A program made the translations under genes and the position numbers. Below, in pieces: positions 16,723 through 25,143 of a stretch of 64,000 nt of DNA (its first letter is position 1; each line of letters starts with the position of its first letter). The DNA comes from CAYMDP01 sp964389375 (GTDB taxonomy: Bacteria > Bdellovibrionota > Bdellovibrionia > Bdellovibrionales > UBA1609). The notes below the pieces were generated by a model. The model was not told the DNA's origin. It searched no databases and was given only the letters and a program-made list of their open reading frames with translations. The stretch spans positions 28,085 to 92,084 of the forward strand of contig CAYMDP010000007.1 of NCBI GenBank assembly GCA_964389375.1, written 5' to 3'.

Positions 16723-19056
16723 TTACTTGCGTCCGCTCGGGGCACGGTTTTTTAGGGATAAAACCACACTTTGTCTGCGGTCTCTCGGAACAATAATCGA
16801 GCGCTCAGCAACTGATTTTGTGTAGGGATTTTCTGCTCGAATCACGATCTTTGTTTCTGCGGGTACGGCGTAGCGAGTGATCGGTAGGCGACCTTCATTT
16901 AAAAGCTTCCCGTTGATATAAATCCTTACATCTTTAGGCGGGAGAACATCAATATCGATGTAACCTATAAGTGCATTTTGAAGAGTTGCATTCAGTCGAT
17001 TTGGGATAGCCGTGTCTTCAGTGTAATCCAAGATGTATTCTAGATAGCCTGTTCTGCGTAAAGACAGCTGTACTGCGCCAGTTCGAGGAAGCGAAATTTT
17101 ACTTGGGGTAATCGATCCTGTGTTGGTTCCGTTAATGTAAATCTCTGCCCCTGAGGGTTTACTTGTGATTAAAAGATCTCCTCTTTGAACGGGTGTTGGA
17201 GCGGTCTCCAGATCACTGACTTCTGAAATTTCGCCAGGGGCTGGAGTCTCAGTGATAACGGGAAGATTTTGTGTGGGCTCAGAAGGCTGAGCTACTTTTA
17301 AATCTGGTATTCTAGCTTCGCCTATTTTAATTCCTAAAATTCGATGAATGGGACCCAAAATAGGGTTTGTCATCGCGATCACTGGTCTCATGGGCTGTGG
17401 AAATATTTTAGCTAAAGCCAAATAACTTCCGACTAAAAAGGCAAAAACGATCGCTAGACTACTGATCGAACCAAGGGCTGCCGCCTTGACCTTTGAACCA
17501 ATCGGAATTTGTGTTTGAGTAAAGCGAGTGGCGGGTCCGCGCATTGTTCTTTCGTTGAGGTGTCTGTCTTCGCTGTCATGAGATAGAACGTACGGATTTT
17601 GTGCAGTGACATGAATTTCTCGCTTCAATTCATTGCGGAGCGCTCGCTCATCTAAAACTCCGCTTTTTCCGCTGCGAGAGACCGAAATCGACGGAATAAT
17701 TTCATCATCTTCCTCTACGACCTTGCTGCTGATCTCAGGAGGAGTCGCAGGGGTATGAGTCACTTGGGTTACTTGAGTCGCCTGGGTGACTTGAGTTTCT
17801 TGCTGAGTTTTGTTCAAAATATCACTTTTATTAAAGCCAGACTGTGTTTCTGAAAAACTAATCTGTGATGCCGGAAACGAGGACTCGCCTTGAGTCTTAT
17901 TTGACTTAGATTGAAACTCAGATTCGGTCACTTGGGTCTTTGAAGATTTTGGATTGATGAAGCTGTTAGTGCCTGGATTAAAGGATGGTGCCGACACCAA
18001 GGTTTTTTCGTCTTCATCGACTAGATCGTGAGAAGAGATTTCTTTAAATGGCACTTGAGCGTATTCGATCAAGCGCTGACGATTGTCGAGAATGTCTTCT
18101 GCAAAAAGAGTTTTAATAAATACTGCAAAGTCGTGAGTGGAAAAGTCGGGGAATTGTCGATTTAAAAATCGATTTAAATCTCGATAGATCGCGGCAGATG
18201 TTTGGTAGCGCAGGTTACGGTCTCGAGTCAGTGCCTTTTGAGCAATACGCTCGAGCTCTTGATGGATATTTGGATTAATCTTTCTTAGGCTTGGAACCTG
18301 ACAGTCTCGAATTTTTCTTAAAGTATTAATCTCGTTGTTTGCGATAAACAATCTGTCGTTTGCTAGAAGTTCCCAAAGGACAATACCAAGTGAAAAAATG
18401 TCGGTTCGTAAGTCAACCGGCTGCCCTTCGGCTTGCTCGGGACTCATATAGCCGAATTTTCCCTTTAGAGTTCCGGCTCGGGTATTTTCGATCTGGCTTT
18501 CTGCTTTTGCGATTCCAAAATCGACGATCTTCACTTCGCCTTCGAAGCTGACCATCAAGTTCTGAGGACTGATATCTCTATGCGTGATATTTAAAGGCTT
18601 TCCAGTGGATCCATCTAGACAGCGATGGGCATGGTCTAATCCGCCGGCGACTTCTTTGATCATGTAAACGATCTGATCAATCGAAAATTGTGAATTCGAT
18701 TTTTTCATCTTGTTTAGAATCTGTCTTAGGTTTTTTCCCTCGACGTAATCCATGACCAAGAAGAATTGATCCTTTTGAACTCCAAACTCATGAATCGTAA
18801 CGATGTTACTGTGGCTTAGATTGATGGCAATCTTGGCTTCTTCTTTAAACATGTCGATAAATTCTGGGCTGTCAGCAAATTGAGGAAGAATACGTTTAAT
18901 CGCAACAAATTTGCCGATGCCACCGGCACCAGGAGCTCTAGCAAGAAACACTTCGGCCATACCACCCATGGCCAGCTTTTCCATCAAGACGTATTTTCCA
19001 AAATATTCGTACTTCTTTGCCAAGCTTTGATCCTCGAGGTTCTCTTGGCTTATCAT
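16723..19056 (-). CDS. PEGA-domain Ser/Thr protein kinase
   Basis: A 777-residue membrane kinase. The N-terminal Hanks-type kinase domain (about 20-320) has a Gly loop, catalytic Lys54 (VAIKRIL), HRD at 159-161 (THRDISPQN), DFG at 179-181 and an APE-like SPEQAEG segment, so it should be active. A long Ser/Thr/Gln-rich linker (about 360-460, with TQVTQATQ repeats) follows. Next comes one transmembrane helix (about 540-560) and two PEGA-type beta domains (GDLLITSKPSGAEIYINGT and IDIDVLPPKDVRIYINGK) outside the membrane. It has the layout of a surface-sensing kinase. It is upstream of the acyl-CoA ligase gene with two bases between. Confidence 0.93.
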   Translation of the reverse strand: MISQENLEDQSLAKKYEYFGKYVLMEKLAMGGMAEVFLARAPGAGGIGKFVAIKRILPQFADSPEFIDMFKEEAKIAINLSHSNIVTIHEFGVQKDQFFLVMDYVEGKNLRQILNKMKKSNSQFSIDQIVYMIKEVAGGLDHAHRCLDGSTGKPLNITHRDISPQNLMVSFEGEVKIVDFGIAKAESQIENTRAGTLKGKFGYMSPEQAEGQPVDLRTDIFSLGIVLWELLANDRLFIANNEINTLRKIRDCQVPSLRKINPNIHQELERIAQKALTRDRNLRYQTSAAIYRDLNRFLNRQFPDFSTHDFAVFIKTLFAEDILDNRQRLIEYAQVPFKEISSHDLVDEDEKTLVSAPSFNPGTNSFINPKSSKTQVTESEFQSKSNKTQGESSFPASQISFSETQSGFNKSDILNKTQQETQVTQATQVTQVTHTPATPPEISSKVVEEDDEIIPSISVSRSGKSGVLDERALRNELKREIHVTAQNPYVLSHDSEDRHLNERTMRGPATRFTQTQIPIGSKVKAAALGSISSLAIVFAFLVGSYLALAKIFPQPMRPVIAMTNPILGPIHRILGIKIGEARIPDLKVAQPSEPTQNLPVITETPAPGEISEVSDLETAPTPVQRGDLLITSKPSGAEIYINGTNTGSITPSKISLPRTGAVQLSLRRTGYLEYILDYTEDTAIPNRLNATLQNALIGYIDIDVLPPKDVRIYINGKLLNEGRLPITRYAVPAETKIVIRAENPYTKSVAERSIIVPRDRRQSVVLSLKNRAPSGRK

Positions 19057-19112
19057 CGGAGTAAATCAGGTCGATCTTGATGTTTTTACTGAAGTTAGGC
19101 TAAAGTTTAGAC

Positions 19113-19748
19113 ATGAGATGGATAGGACTTACAGGTGGAATTGGTACAGGCAAAACGGCCGTAAGTCGTATTTTGAAACGACGAGGTTTTCCAGTTGTCG
19201 ATGCCGATGAGTTGGCACGTGAGGCCGTCCGTCCCGGGGCTAAAGTCCTGCAGGATCTTCGTCGAGTTTTTGGCCCTGAAATTTTTAAACCTGATTCTGA
19301 TTCCCTAGACCGAAAAGCCCTGGGCGAATTGGTTTTTTCAGATCCGGGGAAGCTGAGTGAGCTTGAAAATTTGATTCATCCAAGTATTCGAGCTTTGGCA
19401 GATCAAGAGCGCGAGCGCCTTCAGGAGGAAGGATTTTCAGTCGCATTTTATGCGGTCCCTCTGCTTTATGAAAAGGGAATGCAAGAGCTCTTTGACGAAA
19501 TCATCTGTGTTTATTGTCGACCCGAGATTCAGCTTCAACGGATCCTCACAAGAGATGGAATCAGTCAAAGGCAAGCTGAGGAAAGGCTTTCGAGCCAGTG
19601 GCCGATTGCGGAGAAGTCAAAGCTTGCAGATTTTGTCATTCTTAATGAAGGAAGCCTAACCGAGCTAGAGTTTGAGGTTTTACGAACCTTAAATGCGATG
19701 AAACTTTCAGAAAGTTACCAAGACCAGCTATACCCAAGGCTCATGTAA
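19113..19748 (+). CDS. coaE: Dephospho-CoA kinase
   Basis: The last enzyme of coenzyme A synthesis, 211 residues. It starts with the P-loop GLTGGIGTGKT and has the conserved VVDADELAREAV segment and the HPSIR motif (LENLIHPSIRALA). The distal part (FDEIICVYCRPEIQLQRILTRDGISQRQAEERL) is typical of CoaE. Its 3' end overlaps the end of the convergent outer-membrane protein gene by 34 bases. Confidence 0.95.
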   Translation: MRWIGLTGGIGTGKTAVSRILKRRGFPVVDADELAREAVRPGAKVLQDLRRVFGPEIFKPDSDSLDRKALGELVFSDPGKLSELENLIHPSIRALADQERERLQEEGFSVAFYAVPLLYEKGMQELFDEIICVYCRPEIQLQRILTRDGISQRQAEERLSSQWPIAEKSKLADFVILNEGSLTELEFEVLRTLNAMKLSESYQDQLYPRLM

Positions 19749-20356
19749 AGAGCAGTGCTTTCGAGTCCCACTCCGCCTTCTAGCTCGATGCGCACACTCT
19801 TTGGAAGAGTCAGTACGTCCTCGAGGCCTATGGCAAATTTGGCGATGTAATTTTTAATTGAAAAGAAGGTCGCAAGGTTTTCATTTGTATTTGTCTGATG
19901 AGAAACACCAAGTTTTACGTAGGGTCTAAAGTACTGATAGGGATAAAAACTATGTCTGAAACCCGCATTAATCTGCCCTTTTGAATGGCTGAAGATATCG
20001 GCTCCGAGCTCAAATTGAGGTTGTTGTTTTCGGGGAAAAAGATACTGAAAGCCCAAAAAATAGGGAACTGAACCGTCGCGGGCCAGATCCATATCGATCA
20101 AAAGTCCAAAACGGACCGCCAATGAATTTCTAAAAGGAAAAAATTCTATCGGCTGTGCTGGAGGCGCCGAGGTCTGCGATTCGGATATAATTAAGTTATT
20201 TTTTTCGATCAAACCCGATTCAGATTCTGACTTTAATTCATTGGCCTCGGGGCTTGGAGCAGTGTCGTGGGGCGAAGCACTGGCAGAATATGTGAACAGA
20301 ACTAGGACCAAGGTCAAAAAGTGGAGCGTCAATTGTGGCATACAGAATTTATTCAT
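19715..20356 (-). CDS. Exported protein, probable outer-membrane barrel
   Basis: A 213-residue protein with a signal peptide (LTLVLVLFTYSASAS), an acidic Ser/Glu-rich N-terminal segment and then beta-strand-like alternation. It ends in the aromatic-rich ESTALYMSLGYSWSW. The pattern (FRHSFYPYQYFRPYVKLGVSHQ) suggests a small outer-membrane barrel of about eight strands. It is divergent from the FadL-like gene at 20415. No family is recognised. Confidence 0.6.
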   Translation of the reverse strand: MNKFCMPQLTLHFLTLVLVLFTYSASASPHDTAPSPEANELKSESESGLIEKNNLIISESQTSAPPAQPIEFFPFRNSLAVRFGLLIDMDLARDGSVPYFLGFQYLFPRKQQPQFELGADIFSHSKGQINAGFRHSFYPYQYFRPYVKLGVSHQTNTNENLATFFSIKNYIAKFAIGLEDVLTLPKSVRIELEGGVGLESTALYMSLGYSWSW

Positions 20357-20414
20357 ACCCTTGGAGCTAGTCTAACTATAAAATTTGAGAGCTACAACTA
20401 AGGGAGTTCATTTG

Positions 20415-21578
20415 ATGAAGAATTTAGCCCTCACAATTTTTGGTCTAAGCCTGCTTTTTTCAGAGAGCGTTTTCGCTCAAAAAGCGCCGGACTTTTCGAT
20501 TCGACAAAATTATATTAGTGCCAGGGCGATGGGGATGGGGAATGCCTTTACCGCAGTTGTTAACGATCACAGCGCCATTTTTTACAACCCGGCCGCTCTC
20601 GGGCTTCGTAAAGACGGAAATATTCATCTTAACCTCGGTGCCTCTTTAGATACCAAGTATCAAAAGCTAGTTGATGATATTAAGAAATCCGGAGAAGACC
20701 CAGACGAGGTCCAGGCGATTAGTGACTTGATCGAAAGCAACTATGGTAACAACTACCATCTTCGAGCTCCCGTATTGGGCTCTTTTTGGGTACGACCGAA
20801 TTGGGGAATTGCCTTTATACCAGCGGACTTAACCGTGGATATCTCGATCCATCGCCAAGTTGGACCCATGCTCAATTTAAACGCTTACTTGGATTCGACG
20901 ATAGCTTATGGTTACGGCCGAAAAGTGAATTGGCTCGGAAAGTATTGGAAGAGTGCTGCTGGAATTACGGTTAAGGGCGTTCACAGAATCAACGCTTCTA
21001 AGTCTTTGATTGCTGCTGAACTTGCGACGGACTCTACAGTGTTTGAGACAAAAGATGCCGATGAAGGTTTTACTCTGGACGCAGACATTGGTTTTTTAGT
21101 TGAAGCCCCAATTCCGAAGAAGGGTTTTTGGTCCTTTTTGAAGTACGCAAGACCAACTTTTTCTTTAGTAGCCCGAAATATTTTAGACTATGGTTTTCCG
21201 ATGAATTTTCATCTTCTGGACAAAAACTCAGGAGAGCCGACAAAGTTAGGACGTCGATTTGATGTGGGTTCCAAGTGGGAACTGCCCAAGGTTTGGGTTT
21301 TTGATCCCCATTTTGCTTTTGATATTAAGGACATTGGACACGAAAACTTCACTCCCAAAAAGGGTCTCCATGCAGGGATGGAGCTTTATTGGACAATGTT
21401 CAATTGGTGGAAGGGCCATTGGGCGGTCGGTATAAACCAAGGTTATTACACTTTAGGTGTGGGCGCTCGCTTGGCTTGGTTTCAGTTTGATCTAGCGACC
21501 TATGGAGAAGAAGTCGGAATTGCCGACCAAGCTCGCGAAAGTCGCAGATACATGGCCGAACTCTCTCTCGATTTCTAA
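20415..21578 (+). CDS. FadL/PorV-like outer-membrane protein 1
   Basis: The start is the ATG at 20415, which follows GGGAG and begins the signal peptide (MKNLALTIFGLSLLFSESVFA). The 387-residue product carries the FadL/TraF_2-type N-terminal signature GMGNAFTAVVNDHSAIFYNPAALG and ends with YGEEVGIADQARESRRYMAELSLDF. The last block is shared with the two paralogs downstream. It is likely an outer-membrane channel for hydrophobic compounds or a PorV-like accessory barrel; the substrate is unknown. Confidence 0.78.
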   Translation: MKNLALTIFGLSLLFSESVFAQKAPDFSIRQNYISARAMGMGNAFTAVVNDHSAIFYNPAALGLRKDGNIHLNLGASLDTKYQKLVDDIKKSGEDPDEVQAISDLIESNYGNNYHLRAPVLGSFWVRPNWGIAFIPADLTVDISIHRQVGPMLNLNAYLDSTIAYGYGRKVNWLGKYWKSAAGITVKGVHRINASKSLIAAELATDSTVFETKDADEGFTLDADIGFLVEAPIPKKGFWSFLKYARPTFSLVARNILDYGFPMNFHLLDKNSGEPTKLGRRFDVGSKWELPKVWVFDPHFAFDIKDIGHENFTPKKGLHAGMELYWTMFNWWKGHWAVGINQGYYTLGVGARLAWFQFDLATYGEEVGIADQARESRRYMAELSLDF

Positions 21579-21580
21579 AA

Positions 21581-21606
21581 AGTCCCAGGTCCGAAAATCG
21601 GACGCG
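21581..21606 (+). repeat. Partial copy of the CCAGGTCCGA repeat
   Basis: AGTCCCAGGTCCGAAAATCG followed by GACGCG matches one arm of the adjacent hairpin at 21627-21683, giving a head-to-tail partial copy immediately after the FadL-like gene's stop. Confidence 0.7.
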
Positions 21607-21626
21607 CCGCTTCTGAAACTCAACTG

Positions 21627-21683
21627 AAAGTGCCAGGTCCGATATTCGGACGCGGTCCGTCCGAATATCGGACCTGGCACTTT
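21627..21683. repeat. 26-bp perfect inverted repeat (GCCAGGTC family hairpin)
   Basis: The arms 21627-21652 and 21658-21683 pair without mismatch around a 5-nt loop. The core GCCAGGTCCGATATTCGGACG is the same family as the hairpin at 10494-10558. It lies between two co-directional genes and ends in TTTT, so it may also act as a terminator. Confidence 0.85.
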
Positions 21684-21783
21684 TGTGACTTCAATAATCT
21701 CTTGATCCAGTCTAATAATCGCCCTCATTGTTCTGCACATCCACTAAATAAAAGTTGATGAAAGATCACTCTAGGAGAGATTT

Positions 21784-22155
21784 ATGAAAATTTTAATTGC
21801 AGCGATTTTAGGTTTATTTATTTCAAATTCCGGATACGCCGGGGATCAATCCGGAATTGAATTTTATGAATGTGACGGAACCATTGAGATGGTCGAAGAC
21901 TTTATTAATACCTATGAATACGGAAATGTGGATGATCCGGAGATGGATCAAGTGAAAGCCCTTCATGTCATGTTGGATAAGTATCGGGATCAATTGAAGA
22001 GCGGAAAAAAAACTACGATTAAAGTGTGCCCAGGCTATGATGAGGAAGGCGATTTGGTTGAGATTACGGTTACTGATTGGGGTAAATGGAACCCTGTGGA
22101 CGAATGCGAAATTAGTAGGATTAATGCTGGGGAATATGAGGTATTCTGTTTTTAG
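21784..22155 (+). CDS. Small secreted four-cysteine protein
   Basis: A 123-residue protein with a good ribosome binding site (AGGAGAG) and a signal peptide ending GYAG. The mature part is acidic and has four cysteines (in YECDGT, KVCPGY, DECEIS and the C-terminal VFCF), which could form two disulfides in the periplasm. No family is recognised. It may have its own promoter after the hairpin at 21627. Confidence 0.72.
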   Translation: MKILIAAILGLFISNSGYAGDQSGIEFYECDGTIEMVEDFINTYEYGNVDDPEMDQVKALHVMLDKYRDQLKSGKKTTIKVCPGYDEEGDLVEITVTDWGKWNPVDECEISRINAGEYEVFCF

Positions 22156-22187
22156 CCGCAATCCTCTAAATGCCCCTTAATAATCTC

Positions 22188-22901
22188 TTAAGTGCAGGTG
22201 CTGGGAGTGCCCGGGGTAAATGTTTTTCCGTTCATGATACAAAGAAGAGCAGTGCCTTGCTCGCTTCCATAGCTTTCTGACTCAGTAATTTTTGTGCAGA
22301 CGTCTGAAGTCGCATTACTTCCTGTGCAATAGGTTGTACTTACGGTCGAGGCAATTCCCGCTAGAGTGGCCGCATCACAAGAGCTAAGGCACTGATCTAC
22401 AGCCGCGTCGATTTCTGCTTGGCTGGGTAAAACCCCATTAGCGAGATCCCCAAATGCCCCACCTGGAGCGACCGCATAAAGAGAAGTTCCCATCACACTT
22501 AAGCTACCCAAATACACCAAGGAAGAAAGTCCGCTTTTTTTACAGAATGAGTTTGCAAGGTTTGCCTTTTCAAGTCCATCCGCCGGTGAAGTTCCGGTAA
22601 GAGTTAAAGCCGAAATAAATGCAGCCTCTTTGTTCGTCGCAGAAGTATCCAGTTGTTTGTAGGCATTGACCAGTCTTTGAGTCGTCAATCCACCAGAGTA
22701 AAAGTAGATCGAACATTTTAAGACATTGGCTTGAGCGGTGTCGTATCCCGAAATGGAATCAAGACAGGTTAAAGCCGTGTCCGAGGTCGCCGCATCGAGG
22801 CAGGCTTGAGCTTTAACCAGATCTGTCTTTTCTTTATTTTCACAAGCTGTAAAGAAGACAGAAGAAATAAGTAATCCAACAACCAATACGTTTTTTAACA
22901 T
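22188..22901 (-). CDS. Cys-rich helical lipoprotein, partner-type of FadL-like barrels (copy A)
   Basis: A 237-residue lipoprotein with ribosome binding site AGGAGG and lipobox FFTACEN (Cys20). The mature part reads as helical repeats of TPR-like kind with several Cys pairs (ACLDAATSDTALTCLDSI). It resembles the lipoprotein at 24310-25143: both have an ALxxLxxIS-Y...L+xSxYxxGL segment, a later MGT stretch and a DQC motif. It is divergent from the FadL-like gene at 23068. Function is unknown; the paired arrangement suggests it works with the barrel. Confidence 0.72.
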   Translation of the reverse strand: MLKNVLVVGLLISSVFFTACENKEKTDLVKAQACLDAATSDTALTCLDSISGYDTAQANVLKCSIYFYSGGLTTQRLVNAYKQLDTSATNKEAAFISALTLTGTSPADGLEKANLANSFCKKSGLSSLVYLGSLSVMGTSLYAVAPGGAFGDLANGVLPSQAEIDAAVDQCLSSCDAATLAGIASTVSTTYCTGSNATSDVCTKITESESYGSEQGTALLCIMNGKTFTPGTPSTCT

Positions 22902-23067
22902 GAAGCCTCCTGCTTACGACGCACTCTTAATTATGAACTGATCCGCAACTCGAGACAAGAATCGATCTACCTATTGTATAAAAACCGGCTCTGGTCCTAA
23001 GAAGAGACAACTCGGCCTTGGTCTTGAAATAATAAGATGTCTCAACTTGATTCACTGAGCATCCGAA

Positions 23068-24159
23068 ATGTTCTTTATGAAATCGAGTCTTTTTTGCATT
23101 GGTATTTCCCTTTTGATACTTCAGTCCTCTTGGGCTCAGGCTAGAGAGCGCTACGAACTCTACAATGGAGTTCGTCAACTCGGAATGGGTGGAGCTGCGG
23201 TCGCTGTGGTTAACGACGAGACGGCTCTTTTGATAAACCCAGCCGGTCTTGGAAAATTAAGGGACTACATTTTTACTTTGGTTGATCCAGAGATTGATGT
23301 AGGAGCAAAAAGTCTTTCTGTCGTAAACACACAGGTCACCAAGCCCCTGAATCCTCAACAAACATTAGATCTTTTAAACGAAGGTTTTTTAGACTCACAT
23401 CTTCATCAACGGGCACAGGTGTTTCCATCACTCGTTTTGCCAAACTTTGGTCTTGGTGTTTTGGGAAAGTATCAGGTCGATGCAAAAGTAAATTCCGAGA
23501 CCAACACTTTTCAATACGATTACGTCAACGACTTTGCCCTAGTGCTTGGCTTTAACTTTCGACTCTTTGATGGGCGCATCAAGCTCGGGTTCAATACACG
23601 ATTTCAGAATCGAGTCGAAGTACTAAGAGATGATATTGCAAGCAATTCAACAGATCTAAGTCTTGGAACTTTGGGTTCAGAGGGGATGGGCGTTGGATCA
23701 GATTTGGGAATTATTTTAGCGGCTCCTTGGGCGCTTCTTCCGACCGTCGCCGCAGTCTTAAGAGATGTGGGCGACACCAAATACAGTTTTAAGGATGGAC
23801 TTTTGACATCGGCTACGACCTTGCCAGAAACCACTAAACAAACTTTGGATGTCGGAGTCGCACTTTTTCCGATTATGGGAAAAGGGGTTCGCGGGACTTT
23901 TACTGCGGATTATCGAGACGTAATGAATGTAAAAGAAGAAAAGGACTCTATGCGTAGAGTCCATGTGGGGGCAGAGCTGAACCTAAGTGATATTCTTTTC
24001 TTGAGAGCAGGAATGAATCAACGTTACTGGACAGCCGGTGCGGAGGTTGCATTTTTAAACTACCAGTTGCAACTTGCAAGCTACGGAGAAGACATTGGAG
24101 TCGATGAAGCGCCAGTAGAAGATCGACGCTATGTCGTGAAGTTTTCTTACCGGTTCTAA
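23068..24159 (+). CDS. FadL/PorV-like outer-membrane protein 2
   Basis: A 363-residue protein starting at the ATG at 23068; an ATG three codons later (23077) is an alternative. A signal peptide (LFCIGISLLILQSSWAQA) is followed by RQLGMGGAAVAVVNDETALL and INPAGLG, the family N-terminal motif. The C-terminus is YGEDIGVDEAPVEDRRYVVKFSYRF, which matches the ends of the paralogs at 20415 and 25140. Ending in Phe is typical of outer-membrane barrels recognised by BamA. Confidence 0.78.
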   Translation: MFFMKSSLFCIGISLLILQSSWAQARERYELYNGVRQLGMGGAAVAVVNDETALLINPAGLGKLRDYIFTLVDPEIDVGAKSLSVVNTQVTKPLNPQQTLDLLNEGFLDSHLHQRAQVFPSLVLPNFGLGVLGKYQVDAKVNSETNTFQYDYVNDFALVLGFNFRLFDGRIKLGFNTRFQNRVEVLRDDIASNSTDLSLGTLGSEGMGVGSDLGIILAAPWALLPTVAAVLRDVGDTKYSFKDGLLTSATTLPETTKQTLDVGVALFPIMGKGVRGTFTADYRDVMNVKEEKDSMRRVHVGAELNLSDILFLRAGMNQRYWTAGAEVAFLNYQLQLASYGEDIGVDEAPVEDRRYVVKFSYRF

Positions 24160-24309
24160 GGCAAAAGCATCTCAATCCCCCATGTTTCTTGTCCCCCAGA
24201 AAAGTCTAGCGACAAAGGTCCGAACTTCGAGCTAAACCTCGCTCTTGGACTCCCGTATTCACAGCAGATAGAGCTAAAATAAAGGATGTCAGTTAAGGAG
24301 AAATCATCC

Positions 24310-25143
24310 ATGGATGGACGAATTCGAATTCTATTCCGTTTAGCGCTTGGTCTTTTTTTTCTTTTAAATATCCAAGCCTGTTCCGTAAATATCTTGACCG
24401 AATTCGCAGATGAGCAATCCGATGCGGCACTGAAAGTTGATGCCATGAAGTTTATTAACCGTGGGGAATATCAAAGTGCATTGGATCGCTTTGCTTTGAT
24501 GTCGGCGGATTATCAAGCGCGCAGAGATATTGTTGTTTTAAGGGCCAGCGCCTACGGAGGCCTGTGCGGTTTAGATTTTTTGAATCTGATCGTCGCCCTT
24601 GAAGACTTGTCGGGCCAAAGCATTATAGAAATGTTATTAAGTACCTATGTCGCAGGCACCGCAGATCGAGTCACAGCCTGTCAAAATGCAGAAAATTTGA
24701 TCGAATCGATTTCTGTGGATGAATCACTTCGAACAGGAGATGAAAATCTTCTGATGCTTTTGTTGAACATGGCCAAGATGGGAACGGTCTTGGCTCAAAG
24801 TACCGCCGATGCAGATGATGACGGAACCGTGGACGGTGGCTTTGATCAGTGCTCGACAATTGTTGAGGCCGATGTGCGTAATTTTGGATATTCATTTCTT
24901 CTGGCACTAAAGGCGATCAGCGGTCAGACCGTCCTTGATCCCAGTTTGGTTCCTTCGGGACTGTGCTCACTTCCACCTCCCTACGACACGGTTTGTGACC
25001 GAACGAGCCCTGCAGATTTCACTGCAGACGAGGTAAGACTTTTTCGTGGAGTCATCGGCGATGATTCTGCCGGCGGAAGAATCGGACTTGGAACCTGTGG
25101 AGCGGGAGTCGACTTCGCAACCTGTGCGGTGGCTTGTCCATGA
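24310..25143 (+). CDS. Helical lipoprotein paired with FadL-like barrel (copy B)
   Basis: The ATG at 24310 is chosen for its AAGGAG ribosome binding site, giving 277 residues. The lipobox is NIQACSV. The mature protein is helical with a TPR-like start (MKFINRGEYQSALDRFALMS) and conserved Cys positions. It appears homologous to the lipoprotein at 22188-22901. The stop overlaps the ATG of the following FadL-like gene, so they are translationally coupled. Such coupling strongly suggests a joint role at the outer membrane. Confidence 0.74.
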   Translation: MDGRIRILFRLALGLFFLLNIQACSVNILTEFADEQSDAALKVDAMKFINRGEYQSALDRFALMSADYQARRDIVVLRASAYGGLCGLDFLNLIVALEDLSGQSIIEMLLSTYVAGTADRVTACQNAENLIESISVDESLRTGDENLLMLLLNMAKMGTVLAQSTADADDDGTVDGGFDQCSTIVEADVRNFGYSFLLALKAISGQTVLDPSLVPSGLCSLPPPYDTVCDRTSPADFTADEVRLFRGVIGDDSAGGRIGLGTCGAGVDFATCAVACP

